From: Actinomycetota bacterium
GTDB lineage: Bacteria; Actinomycetota; Acidimicrobiia; Acidimicrobiales; Ilumatobacteraceae
Length of the DNA stretch: 52,851 bases
NCBI GenBank assembly: GCA_009704985.1
Contig: WLDE01000004.1
Coordinates: 1-52,851 of the forward strand
Direction: 5' to 3'
The notes beneath the pieces are model-generated. The model ran no database searches. It was not told where the DNA came from and saw nothing but the letters and a program-made list of their open reading frames with translations. Position numbers and translations under genes: made by a program. This document shows, in pieces, positions 17,647 to 25,115 of this stretch (positions are counted from its first letter, which is position 1; the number at the start of each line of letters is the position of its first letter).

Positions 17647-19620
17647 ATGGCACAGATCACGATCACCCTCCCCGATGGCTCGCAGCGCTCGTACGACGAG
17701 GGCGCGACCACTGCGGACGTGGCGGCATCGATCGGGTCGCGCCTCGCCAAGGCCGCCGTCGCCGCCGAGGTCGACGGTGAGGAGTGGGACCTCGGCCGGC
17801 CGTTGCCCGACGGCGCGTCGGTCGCGATCGTCACGGCCGACACCGAGGGCGGCCGGCACGTGCTGCGGCACTCGACGGCGCACGTGATGGCCCAGGCCGT
17901 CACCCAGCTGTTCCCCGGGGCGAAGTTCTCGATCGGCCCGGCGATCGTCGACGGCTTCTACTACGACTTCGAGCTGCCGGGCGGCCGCACCTTCAGCGAG
18001 GCCGACCTCGAGGCGATCGAGGCGCGCATGCGCGAGATCATGAAGGCCGACCAGCCGTTCGTGCGCGCGGAGCTGCCCCGCGACGAGGCGCTCGCCGTGT
18101 TCGCCGACCAGCCCTACAAGTGCGAGATCATCGAGCGCGTCTCCAGCGGTGCGGCCGACACCGACGACGCCGGCGAGATCGGCAGCGGCGAGACGATCAG
18201 CGTGTACCGCAACTCGCCCGAGTTCGTCGACCTCTGTCGTGGCCCGCACGTGCCGAGCACGAGCAAGCTCGGCCATTTCAAGCTGATGAAGGTGGCCGGC
18301 GCGTACTGGCGCGGCAACGAGAAGGGCCCGATGCTGCAGCGCATCTACGGCACGGCCTGGGAGAGCAAGCAGGCGCTCGAGGACCACCTCCACCGGCTGG
18401 CAGAGGCCGAGAAGCGCGACCACCGCAAGCTGGCGGTCGAGCTCGACCTGCTCAGCTTCCCGAGCGAACTCGGCGGCGGCCTGGCGGTGTGGCACCCGAA
18501 GGGTGCGATCGTGCGCAAGCTGATGGAGGACTACAGCCGCGAGCGGCACACCAACGGCGGGTACCAGTTCGTCTTCACGCCGCACCTCGCCAACGCCCAG
18601 CTGTTCCAGACCTCCGGCCACCTCGACTTCTACAAGGACGGGATGTACCCGCCCATGGAGATGGACAACGGCACGTACTACCCGAAGCCGATGAACTGCC
18701 CGATGCACTGCCTGATCTACCGCAGCCGCCAGCGCAGCTACCGCGAGCTGCCGCTGCGGCTGTTCGAGCTCGGCAACGTGTACCGCTACGAGCGTGCCGG
18801 CACCCTGCACGGCCTGATGCGCATCCGTGGCTTCACTCAGGACGACAGCCACATCTACTGCACGGAGGACCAGGCGGCCGACGAGATCGCGTCGCTGCTC
18901 GACTTCGTGATGAGCGTGCTGCGGGCGTTCGGGTTCACCGACTTCACGGCCAACCTGTCCACGAAGGACCCGAAGAAGTACGTGGGCACGGACGAGTCGT
19001 GGGAGCGCGCCACGGATGCGCTCCGGAGCGCGCTCGTGAAGTACGGCCTGGAGTACAAGGTGAAGGAGGGCGACGCCGCCTTCTACGGCCCGAAGATCGA
19101 CATCGACGTGAAGGACGCGATCGGTCGCACGTGGCAGCTCAGCACGATCCAGTACGACTTCAACCTGCCCGAGCGCTTCCAGCTCGAGTACGTCGGCGCC
19201 GACAACGCCCGGCACCGCCCGATCATGTTGCACCGTGCGCTGTTCGGGTCGGTCGAACGGTTCTTCGGCGTGCTGCTCGAGCACTACGCCGGGGCGTTCC
19301 CGACGTGGATGTCGCCGCTGCAGGCGCGGGTGCTGCCCGTCGCCGACGCGCACGAGGCCTACGCCCATCAGGTGGCCGATCGGCTGCGGGCGGAGGGGAT
19401 GCGGGTCGACGTCGTCGACTCGAGCGACCAGCTGGGCAAGCGCATCCGCGCGGCCAAGCTCGACAAGATCCCGTACGTGCTGGTGGTGGGCGACGACGAC
19501 GTCGCACACGCCACCCTCGGGGTCAACCCGCGCGGCGGCGAGGTCGAGCGCGACGTGCCGCTCGACGAATTCGTGCGCCGCGTGACCGACGAGATCGCGG
19601 CGCAGCTCGCCGTCGTCTGA
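17647..19620 (+). CDS. thrS: Threonine-tRNA ligase
   Basis: 657 residues, near the family norm. The N-terminal TGS domain (MAQITITLPDGSQRSYDEG) is followed by the editing domain (HVLRHSTAHVMAQAVTQLFPGAKFSIGP), the class II catalytic core with LAVWHPKGAIVRKLMEDYSRERH (motif 1), PMNCPMHCLIYRS (zinc-ligand Cys), YRYERAGTLHGLMRIRGFTQDDSHIYC (motif 2) and HRALFGSVERFFGVLLEH (motif 3), and a C-terminal anticodon-binding domain. It heads the thrS-HIT-pgsA-patA series known from mycobacteria. No T-box leader is visible in the 86 bp upstream. Confidence 0.97.
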   Translation: MAQITITLPDGSQRSYDEGATTADVAASIGSRLAKAAVAAEVDGEEWDLGRPLPDGASVAIVTADTEGGRHVLRHSTAHVMAQAVTQLFPGAKFSIGPAIVDGFYYDFELPGGRTFSEADLEAIEARMREIMKADQPFVRAELPRDEALAVFADQPYKCEIIERVSSGAADTDDAGEIGSGETISVYRNSPEFVDLCRGPHVPSTSKLGHFKLMKVAGAYWRGNEKGPMLQRIYGTAWESKQALEDHLHRLAEAEKRDHRKLAVELDLLSFPSELGGGLAVWHPKGAIVRKLMEDYSRERHTNGGYQFVFTPHLANAQLFQTSGHLDFYKDGMYPPMEMDNGTYYPKPMNCPMHCLIYRSRQRSYRELPLRLFELGNVYRYERAGTLHGLMRIRGFTQDDSHIYCTEDQAADEIASLLDFVMSVLRAFGFTDFTANLSTKDPKKYVGTDESWERATDALRSALVKYGLEYKVKEGDAAFYGPKIDIDVKDAIGRTWQLSTIQYDFNLPERFQLEYVGADNARHRPIMLHRALFGSVERFFGVLLEHYAGAFPTWMSPLQARVLPVADAHEAYAHQVADRLRAEGMRVDVVDSSDQLGKRIRAAKLDKIPYVLVVGDDDVAHATLGVNPRGGEVERDVPLDEFVRRVTDEIAAQLAVV

Positions 19621-19671
19621 CGCGATCGCGACGAGCGGGGCCGCGGCGGCGACCGGGTGTACGTTCGCCAC

Positions 19672-20184
19672 GTGACCCCCCTCGAACAGCTCTGGAACGG
19701 GTGGCGCGCGACCTACGTGACCACCGCCGACGAGCGACCCCCCACCCCGGACGGCGCCAGCATCTTCACCACGATCCTGCGCAGCGGCCTGCCGGACGAG
19801 GAGACGCACGTGGTGCACCGGGGGACGCATGCGTTCGTGATCATGAACGCGTTCCCCTACAGCGTCGGTCACCAGCTGGTGTTGCCGTACCGCGAGGTGG
19901 GTGACCTCGAGGAGCTCGACGCGGACGAGACGCAGGAGCTGTGGGCCACCGTGACCGACGCCGTGCGAGCCGTGAAGGCGGCCCTGCGACCGCAGGGGGT
20001 GAACGTCGGGCTCAACCTCGGCAAGCCCGCCGGGGGGAGTGTGAGCCAGCACCTCCACGTGCACGTGGTGCCGCGGTGGGTGGGGGACGCGAACTTCATG
20101 ACCGCGACGGCGAACACCCGCACCCTGCCCGAGGCGCTCCCGGACACCGCCGCCAAGCTGCGCGCGGCCTGGCCGCGGCCGTAG
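19672..20184 (+). CDS. HIT-family nucleotide hydrolase/phosphorylase
   Basis: 170 residues from GTG 19672, which starts VTPLEQLWNGWRATYV as in mycobacterial HIT proteins next to thrS; a GTG at 19657 would add five residues. The catalytic histidine triad is QHLHVHVVPRW near the C-terminus, preceded by NAFPYSVGHQLVLPYR and NVGLNLGKPAGGSVS. By position and sequence it corresponds to the Ap4A phosphorylase/hydrolase described in mycobacteria (Rv2613c); substrate is inferred from that relationship. It lies 51 bp after thrS and 13 bp before the next gene, so it is probably in the same operon. Confidence 0.9.
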   Translation: MTPLEQLWNGWRATYVTTADERPPTPDGASIFTTILRSGLPDEETHVVHRGTHAFVIMNAFPYSVGHQLVLPYREVGDLEELDADETQELWATVTDAVRAVKAALRPQGVNVGLNLGKPAGGSVSQHLHVHVVPRWVGDANFMTATANTRTLPEALPDTAAKLRAAWPRP

Positions 20185-20197
20185 CCTGGGCGATGCC

Positions 20198-20707
20198 ATG
20201 AGCGACACCACCCCTGCGGACGACGAGCTGCGCGACCAGCTCCCGGACGACCTGAACGCCAAGGGCTTCGTCGGCCCGTACCAGTTCCCCGACAACAGCC
20301 GTCGCCGCCGGCCGGCCGTGATCTACCTGGCCATCGCCGTCGTCTGCGCCGTCGTGTGGGCCGTCAACCGCGGCGACGACGGCAGCCCGCTCGTGAACGA
20401 GGGATGGCTGTGGGCCGCCGTCGTGCTCGCGGCCGTGGGGGTCGTGTCGTTCACCTCAGGGTGGCGGATGCAGGTCGACGAGAAGCAGGCGCTCGTGGCG
20501 GCGCAGGGGGCCGTCGGCTGGCCGGTCGGCCACGCGTCGGCGCAGCAGGTGTGGCGCGGGTTCCGCAGCCGGCCGACGTGGCGGGTGCTGGTGTACTCGG
20601 CCGAGAACCCGCCCCGCCAGCGCGGGTTGGTGCTGGTCGACGCCGTCGACGGCACGATCGTCGAGCACCTCACCGAGGCCAACCCCGAGGACGACTGGCA
20701 GGAGTGA
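20198..20707 (+). CDS. Small membrane protein with two transmembrane segments
   Basis: 169 residues. An acidic cytoplasmic N-terminus (about 40 residues) containing GFVGPYQFPDNSRRRR is followed by two hydrophobic segments (AVIYLAIAVVCAVVWAV and LWAAVVLAAVGVVSF). The C-terminal half, about 95 residues, is soluble and rich in strands (WRMQVDEKQALVAAQ, TWRVLVYSAENPP, RGLVLVDAVDGTIVEHLTE). I do not recognise a named family. Its place between the HIT gene and pgsA suggests a supporting role in phospholipid or translation housekeeping, but nothing in the sequence proves it. Confidence 0.75.
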   Translation: MSDTTPADDELRDQLPDDLNAKGFVGPYQFPDNSRRRRPAVIYLAIAVVCAVVWAVNRGDDGSPLVNEGWLWAAVVLAAVGVVSFTSGWRMQVDEKQALVAAQGAVGWPVGHASAQQVWRGFRSRPTWRVLVYSAENPPRQRGLVLVDAVDGTIVEHLTEANPEDDWQE

Positions 20708-20753
20708 CCCGACCGGCCGTCGCCGGTCAGCCCTCCAGATCAGCCGGGCGGGA

Positions 20754-21059
20754 TCAGCCGTCGAGGTCGGGGTTCGCCGCGGCGATCGCCCGCAGGTCGC
20801 GGGCGAGATCGAACGCCAGCGTCCGGAGCTCGTCGAGCTCGGGGCCCCAGGTGTCGGCCGGGGCCGACTCGATCGCATCGGCGATCGAGGCCGGGTCGGC
20901 GGTGGTGCGCACCAGTTCGCCCGCACGGGTGAGCCGCCGGCCGATCGACGACAGCTGCGGGCCGATCAGCTCGTCGGCCAGCTCACCGCGTGCCTCGCGC
21001 AGGCGTCGCGGGACGGAGCGGAACATGATCGCCAGATCGGCGGGTGAGGAATCGGACAT
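20754..21059 (-). CDS. Small hypothetical protein, antiparallel to pgsA
   Basis: 101 residues from the ATG at 21059 (an alternative ATG at 21068 adds three). The sequence begins MSDSSPADLAIMFRSVPRRLREARGELADELIG and contains two amphipathic helices and an acidic WGPELDELRTLAFDLARDLRA block. It is helical throughout, has no cysteines or signal, and no recognised domain. It is divergent from pgsA, whose start is 40 bp away, so the two share a promoter region. The frame continues far into the opposite strand of pgsA and patA, but that extension is a shadow. Confidence 0.6.
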   Translation of the reverse strand: MSDSSPADLAIMFRSVPRRLREARGELADELIGPQLSSIGRRLTRAGELVRTTADPASIADAIESAPADTWGPELDELRTLAFDLARDLRAIAAANPDLDG

Positions 21060-21098
21060 CGTCCACATGGTGCCACCGCTGGGATAGCCTGGGACTCC

Positions 21099-21818
21099 AT
21101 GTTCGACGGAAAGTTCCGTGCGTCGGTCGACCGGGCGGTCACGCCCATCGGCGCCGGCCTGCGCCGCACGGGGATGTCTCCCGACCACCTCACCGTGATG
21201 GGCCTGCTGGTCGCCGTCGGCGCCGCGGTCGCGATCGGTGCCGGCGAGCTGCGGCTCGGCCTGGTCCTGGTGATCCTCGCCGCCCTGCCCGACCTGTTCG
21301 ACGGCGCGCTCGCCAAGGCGTCCAACACCTCGAGCCAGCGGGGTGCGTTCTTCGACTCGGTGATCGACCGCGTCACCGACGCGCTGCTGTTCGGCGGTGT
21401 GGCGTGGTACTTCGCGTCGGAGGAGTCGCCGCACATGGCGATGCTGCCGTTCGCGGTGCTCGGCGTCAGCTCGGTGATCTCGTACATGCGGGCCAAGGCC
21501 GAGTCGCTCGGCCTGGACGCGAAGGGCGGGCTCATGGAGCGCGCCGAGCGGATCATCCTGTTCTGCCTCGGTCTGCTCATCCCGCCGCTGCTCATCCCGA
21601 TCCTGTGGGTGATGCTGGCGCTCACCGCGCTGACCGCCGTCCAGCGCTTCGTGAAGGTCTGGAAGCAGGCCGGCGTCGCGCCCGTCACCGCCGCGAAGAT
21701 CGAGATGCGCCGGAGCCGCCGTCAGAGCCGCAAGGTGGTGCGCACGGAGCGTCGCCGCACCCGCATCTCCCGCCTCAGCGGCCAGGCCCGACGCGACAGC
21801 GACCGCCCGGCGCGCTGA
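21099..21818 (+). CDS. pgsA: CDP-alcohol phosphatidyltransferase, probable phosphatidylinositol phosphate synthase
   Basis: 239 residues with about six membrane segments. The CDP-alcohol phosphotransferase signature D-x2-D-G-x2-A-x9-G-x3-D-x3-D is present as Asp65, Asp68, Gly69, Ala72, Gly82, Asp86 and Asp90. The residue after Ala72 is Lys73, where the family consensus has Arg. By analogy with mycobacterial PgsA1 it should join CDP-diacylglycerol and inositol-1-phosphate to give phosphatidylinositol phosphate. The C-terminus is a very basic cytoplasmic tail. patA starts 51 bp later; in mycobacteria pimA follows, but here the satellite element lies between. Confidence 0.88.
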   Translation: MFDGKFRASVDRAVTPIGAGLRRTGMSPDHLTVMGLLVAVGAAVAIGAGELRLGLVLVILAALPDLFDGALAKASNTSSQRGAFFDSVIDRVTDALLFGGVAWYFASEESPHMAMLPFAVLGVSSVISYMRAKAESLGLDAKGGLMERAERIILFCLGLLIPPLLIPILWVMLALTALTAVQRFVKVWKQAGVAPVTAAKIEMRRSRRQSRKVVRTERRRTRISRLSGQARRDSDRPAR

Positions 21819-21869
21819 GCGCCGAGCGCCCGCGCCGGGTCGCCACCCGCTCACCACCCTCACCACCCG

Positions 21870-22784
21870 ATGCCCGAACCGACCGATCGCAACCGCTTCA
21901 CCGATGCGGCGACGGTCGGCTCGTACCGGCTGGGATCGCTGGCAGCACGGCTGATGCCGGGCCCGCTCGCCACCGCTGCGGCGTCGTCGCTCGGCTTCGG
22001 TGCGAGCTTCGCGAGCCCGGCTCGCCGCGAGATGTACCAGCGCCACCTGCGCCGGGTGAACCCGAACCTGGGGCGTGCCGCCGTGCGGGTGGCCACGCAG
22101 ACGGCCTTCGACAGCTACGCCCGCTACTACGTGGAGAGCTTCCGCCTGCCGTCGCTGCCCAAGCACGCGGTCGAGCGGGGGTTCACCAAGGAGGGCTACC
22201 GCGAACACGTGCTGCCGGCGCTCGAGCGCGGCAACGGTGTCATCCTCGCCCTGCCGCACCTCGGCGGGTGGGAGTGGGCGGGTCGTTGGATGACCGACCA
22301 GGGACACAAGCTCACGGTCGTCGTCGAACCCCTGGATCCGCCGGAGCTGTTCGAGTGGTTCGCCGAGTTGCGCCGCGACCTCGGGATGAACGTGGTGCCG
22401 CTCGGTCCCACCGCCGGCAGCACCGTGCTCAAGGCGTTGCGCGACAACGAGGTGGTGTGTCTGCTGTGCGACCGCGACCTCGACCGCACGGGCGTGGAGG
22501 TGGAGTTCTTCGGCGAGCGCACGACGTTGCCGCCCGGTCCGGCGACGCTGTCGTTGCGCACCGGTGCGCCGATCCTGCCGACGGCCGTGTACTTCACACC
22601 TCGATACAACGGCCATCACGCGATCGTGCGCCCGCCCGTGCCGACGCAGCGGCTCGGCGGTCTGCGCGAGGACGTCGGCCGTGTGACGCAGTTGCTCGCA
22701 CGCGAGCTGGAGTTCCTGATCCGCCGGGCGCCCGAGCAGTGGCACCTCTTCCAGCCGAACTGGCCGAGCGACCCGGGCTACTGA
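21870..22784 (+). CDS. Phosphatidylinositol mannoside acyltransferase (PatA-like), 3' end is the integration site
   Basis: 304 residues, a lysophospholipid acyltransferase of the lipid A biosynthesis/PatA family. The HX4E catalytic pair is in ALPHLGGWEWAG (His130, Glu135); other family blocks are TVVVEPLDPPELFEWF, LLCDRDLDRTGVEVEFFGERTTLPPGPATLSLRTGAPILP and the C-terminal EQWHLFQPNWPSD. It would acylate phosphatidylinositol mannosides on the inner face of the membrane, and pgsA just upstream supports this. The final 12 codons (FQPNWPSDPGY and stop) are inside the left 47-bp repeat; integration therefore leaves the protein intact. The downstream partner pimA is 20.7 kb away. Confidence 0.9.
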   Translation: MPEPTDRNRFTDAATVGSYRLGSLAARLMPGPLATAAASSLGFGASFASPARREMYQRHLRRVNPNLGRAAVRVATQTAFDSYARYYVESFRLPSLPKHAVERGFTKEGYREHVLPALERGNGVILALPHLGGWEWAGRWMTDQGHKLTVVVEPLDPPELFEWFAELRRDLGMNVVPLGPTAGSTVLKALRDNEVVCLLCDRDLDRTGVEVEFFGERTTLPPGPATLSLRTGAPILPTAVYFTPRYNGHHAIVRPPVPTQRLGGLREDVGRVTQLLARELEFLIRRAPEQWHLFQPNWPSDPGY

Positions 22785-22795
22785 CGAAACCGCAG
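22749..22795. other. attL: left 47-bp integration repeat
   Basis: Identical over 47 bases to 35314-35360. It covers the last 36 coding bases of patA (including the stop codon at 22782-22784) and 11 bases beyond. Outside the repeat the flanks differ at once (C versus T on the left, G versus A on the right). Confidence 0.93.
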
Positions 22796-22804
22796 GTCAG
22801 AGCA
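22787..22804. repeat. 18-bp repeat AAACCGCAGGTCAGAGCA (left copy)
   Basis: Perfectly repeated at 35253-35270. It starts inside the attL core and runs 9 bases into the element. It contains CAGGTCAGA (22793-22801), which also occurs at 35259 and 35290. These are candidate integrase or excisionase contact sites near the core. Confidence 0.75.
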
Positions 22805-22819
22805 CCCGCGGGCCAACCG

Positions 22820-23917
22820 TTAGGCGTTGACAGTCCTCACTGAGTCCTCACCTGACACGCGACCGAGCGCCCGATCGAGCACGAGACGCCCTCGGTCCTC
22901 ATCGACCGGCATGAGGTGTGCGTACGTGTTGAGGGTGACCATCGGTGATGCGTGGCCCATCCAGTCCGCCACGGCTCGCACGCTCACGCCCTCCGACAGC
23001 AGGGTCGATGCGAACGTGTGGCGCAGGTCGTGGTAGTCGACGTGCTCGGCACCCGCTGCCGCCCGTGCCGCCCGCCAGATGCGCCCGAACCGGTTGCGGC
23101 CGATCGGACGACCGTCCGGCAGGTGGAGCACGAGTCCGTGGTCGCCCGTGCCGTGCTCGGCAACATGCGCCGAGATGGCGTCGGCGACGAACTGCGCGAG
23201 CGGGATCGTCCGGTTCGACTGTGGCGTCTTCGTCGGCCCGAACTCGGGGGAGCGACTGTCGATCGTGACGAGCTGGCGGTCCAGCCGGAGCGATCGGCGG
23301 AGGAAGTGCACGCGGTCGATGGTCAGCCCTGTCGCCTCGCTCTGCCGCAACCCTGCACCGAGCGCCAGCGGCACCGCCACCTGCGCCCAAGAGGGGAGTG
23401 CGGTCGTGATCGTCTCGAGCACCTCGTGAGGCACCGGCTCCGGACGGTTCGCCTCTATGCGCGGCATCCGCGCGCCCGTCGCTGGGTTGCGCGGGATGAG
23501 GCCGTCCTCGACGGCGCCCGTGAGGATCTGCCCGAGGTGCTGGCGGGCCGTCTGAACGGTCGACGGTGCCAGGTCGAGCGCTGCGGCCCACGCCTCCACG
23601 TCGGCCCGCTTGATCGCCGACAGCGGGCGCCGGCCGAGCGTCGGCACGATGTGGAGCCGCACGATCGACTCCACGCCCGCAGCGGTCGACGGTCGCCACG
23701 TCGGACGCATCCGCTCGAGCCACTGCTCGGCATACCGGGACAACGGCATCTGACCGAGTTGCGGGTCGACGTAGGTGCCCGACAGCTGGTCGTGCTTGAC
23801 CTTGACGAGGAAGCGCTCGGCGTCGATCTTGCGGTCGAAGTGCTTGGCTCGCTGCTTGCCGTCCGACTCCCGCCAGCGCGCGCGGTACTGGCCGTTTGGC
23901 CGCTTGTCGATGCTCAT
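22820..23917 (-). CDS. int: Tyrosine-type site-specific integrase
   Basis: 365 residues. The N-terminal arm-binding domain (MSIDKRPNGQYRARWRESDGKQRAKHFDRKIDAERFL) is followed by the SAM-like core-binding domain (PLSRYAEQWLERMRPTWRPSTAAGVES) and a complete catalytic domain: GAGLRQSEATGLTIDRV (first Arg), the TKTPQSNRTIPL region with the beta-hairpin Lys, HDLRHTFAS (His296, Arg299), WMGHASPMVTLNTYAH (His322, Tyr332 nucleophile). Its stop codon lies 25 bp inside the left repeat, and putative arm-type sites overlap its 3' end, as in many phage integrases. Its ATG overlaps the stop codon of the regulator gene in an ATGA, so the two are co-expressed. Confidence 0.97.
   Translation of the reverse strand: MSIDKRPNGQYRARWRESDGKQRAKHFDRKIDAERFLVKVKHDQLSGTYVDPQLGQMPLSRYAEQWLERMRPTWRPSTAAGVESIVRLHIVPTLGRRPLSAIKRADVEAWAAALDLAPSTVQTARQHLGQILTGAVEDGLIPRNPATGARMPRIEANRPEPVPHEVLETITTALPSWAQVAVPLALGAGLRQSEATGLTIDRVHFLRRSLRLDRQLVTIDSRSPEFGPTKTPQSNRTIPLAQFVADAISAHVAEHGTGDHGLVLHLPDGRPIGRNRFGRIWRAARAAAGAEHVDYHDLRHTFASTLLSEGVSVRAVADWMGHASPMVTLNTYAHLMPVDEDRGRLVLDRALGRVSGEDSVRTVNA
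22832..22850. promoter_or_regulatory. Left pair of AGTCCTCA repeats, candidate integrase arm sites
   Basis: AGTCCTCA occurs at 22832 and 22843, a spacing of 11 bp, 37 bp from the core edge. The same pair with the same 11-bp spacing and orientation occurs at 35189 and 35200. Paired direct repeats on both sides of the core are typical of arm-type sites. Confidence 0.6.
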
Positions 23918-24663
23918 GAGTTCTCCATCTCCTCGAGGAGCTTTCGTGCCTTGTCGGTGAGTTCACCCCGAGGCGTGCCGCCTCTAGTGCTGCCCGATCG
24001 GGTTGGTGTCGGCTTGGTGAGAAAGCCGCGTCGGCGTGCAGTGCGCACCCGCGTCGCGACAGTGGTCGGCGAGTAATGCAGAGCCTCGGCGATCTGTTCG
24101 TACGGGTTGCGCGCTCCTTCGTCGACGAGCGCGGCGAACATCGCAGCGACAGTTACCAAGTCCTCGTCGGAAGTGCGCGGTCGGCCTGTGCGCAGCTCCC
24201 TGTGGGGTGAAATCGCCGCGACTCGCTTGAGTGCTCGTTCGTGGAGTTCTGAGCCCGGTCCTCCGTCGGGACGGAGAGCCCCCACGCCAACGATGCGGCC
24301 GTCTTTGGCTCGAACGACGTACATGCTGACCGCGTCATCGGCGTCGCGCTCAAGAATCGCTCGGGCGAACGACCTTGCAGCATTCTCGATCTCACCGAGC
24401 GGGATGGCTTGCAGCTGCCGGCGAGTGAGCCCGCCCTCGGGTGTGCGAAGACAGTCCGGTCGTTGGTCGACGTCGAACGGTGCCCGAATCTCGAAGCCGA
24501 CGATCCCTCCCGAGCGGGCGAACGTCACCACGAGATCCCAACCGTCGACGTCGTCGTGTCGCAGTACTAGGCGTTCAAGGCCGAAGTAGACGCCAGGTTC
24601 CTGGCTCACGAGACGCGAGACGAGTTCGACTCGGCCATGCCTGCGCGTCGATAAGTCTGACAC
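23914..24663 (-). CDS. Element regulator with C-terminal winged-helix-like domain
   Basis: 249 residues from a GTG at 24663; an in-frame ATG at 24681 would lie inside the putative -10 region and is less likely. The N-terminal 150 residues do not match a family I know: they include WDLVVTFARSGGIVGFEIRAPFDVDQRPDCLRTPEGGLTRRQLQAIPLGEIENAARSF and VSMYVVRAKDGRIVGVGALRPDGGPG. The C-terminal 100 residues contain TGRPRTSDEDLVTVAAMFAALVDEGARNPYEQIAEALHYSPTTVATRVRTARRRGFLTKP, a helix-turn-helix with a wing, ending in GELTDKARKLLEEMENS. Position opposite the early operon and coupling to int by ATGA suggest a lysogeny or excision regulator; this role is inferred. Confidence 0.82.
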   Translation of the reverse strand: MSDLSTRRHGRVELVSRLVSQEPGVYFGLERLVLRHDDVDGWDLVVTFARSGGIVGFEIRAPFDVDQRPDCLRTPEGGLTRRQLQAIPLGEIENAARSFARAILERDADDAVSMYVVRAKDGRIVGVGALRPDGGPGSELHERALKRVAAISPHRELRTGRPRTSDEDLVTVAAMFAALVDEGARNPYEQIAEALHYSPTTVATRVRTARRRGFLTKPTPTRSGSTRGGTPRGELTDKARKLLEEMENS

Positions 24664-24698
24664 GTCATGACCATAGCACATAGCGCTATGACAATCAA
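24663..24698 (-). promoter_or_regulatory. Putative leaderless promoter with palindromic operator for the regulator-int operon
   Basis: On the minus strand TTGATT (24698-24693) and TATGGT (24675-24670) are separated by 17 bp, and a GTG start follows six bases after TATGGT, so the mRNA could be leaderless. The perfect palindrome CATAGCGCTATG (24679-24690) sits between the two hexamers and overlaps a possible start of the rightward AlpA-like gene, so one repressor could control both directions. Half sites recur at 24672 (CATAGC). Confidence 0.5.
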
Positions 24699-24891
24699 CG
24701 ACATGACGGACGAATGGAAGGAACCCGCCGAAGTCTCGACGCTCATCAAGATTCCGGTGGCGACGTTGGCGCAGTGGCGTTATCGGCAGATCGGGCCGCC
24801 GTACGTGCGCATCGGGCGGCATGTCCGGTACCCGGCGAGCGGGTTGCAGGCGTGGCTCGACAGTCAGCCGAGGGGTGGTGATGCTGCGTGA
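24688..24891 (+). CDS. AlpA/excisionase-like DNA-binding protein
   Basis: 67 residues from ATG 24688; in-frame ATGs at 24667 and 24703 are alternatives and no ribosome site decides between them. The core EPAEVSTLIKIPVATLAQWRYRQIGPPYVRIGRHVRYPASGLQAWLDSQPRG is the helix-turn-helix of the AlpA/MerR-like excisionase family: a recognition helix, a GPPYVRIG turn and an RYPASGLQAWL wing helix. Such proteins act as recombination directionality factors or as activators of the early operon. It is the first gene of the rightward operon and its stop overlaps the next start in a GTGA. Confidence 0.85.
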   Translation: MTINDMTDEWKEPAEVSTLIKIPVATLAQWRYRQIGPPYVRIGRHVRYPASGLQAWLDSQPRGGDAA

Positions 24892-25115
24892 ACCGGGCCG
24901 ACCGGCGGGCAGCAACCCGCGGGCTGCACAAGCTCGGTTGCCGATGCCGCCCTGACGTCTTCGACGTGCCTCGGGCACTGTGGCCCGAGGGTGCGCGAAG
25001 CGGTGCGTTCATCCAGCACCAGACCGGTTGCCCGTTCGGAACCAGAGTCGCGGCGCTCAACGCCCAAGGGGTGATCCCGGCGCTCATCGACCGGCCCGAG
25101 AGGTGTGAGCGATGA
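24888..25115 (+). CDS. Small hypothetical protein with cysteine pair
   Basis: 75 residues from GTG 24888. Its N-terminus (MNRADRRAATRGLHKLGCRCRPDVFDVP) has a CxC, and further cysteines occur in GCPFG and near the end. Four cysteines could bind a metal, but the spacing fits no zinc-finger class I recognise. It is flanked by GTGA and ATGA overlaps, so it is translated as part of the early operon. Function unknown; position just before the primase suggests replication or host takeover. Confidence 0.65.
   Translation: MNRADRRAATRGLHKLGCRCRPDVFDVPRALWPEGARSGAFIQHQTGCPFGTRVAALNAQGVIPALIDRPERCER

Noticed and set aside
17377..20295. A 972-codon minus-strand frame over thrS and HIT
   Set aside because: Antisense shadow of thrS with no domain; thrS and HIT motifs are intact on the plus strand.
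22749..22795. A tRNA gene as the integration target
   Set aside because: The repeat is the end of patA; no cloverleaf or tRNA-like arms can be drawn in it.
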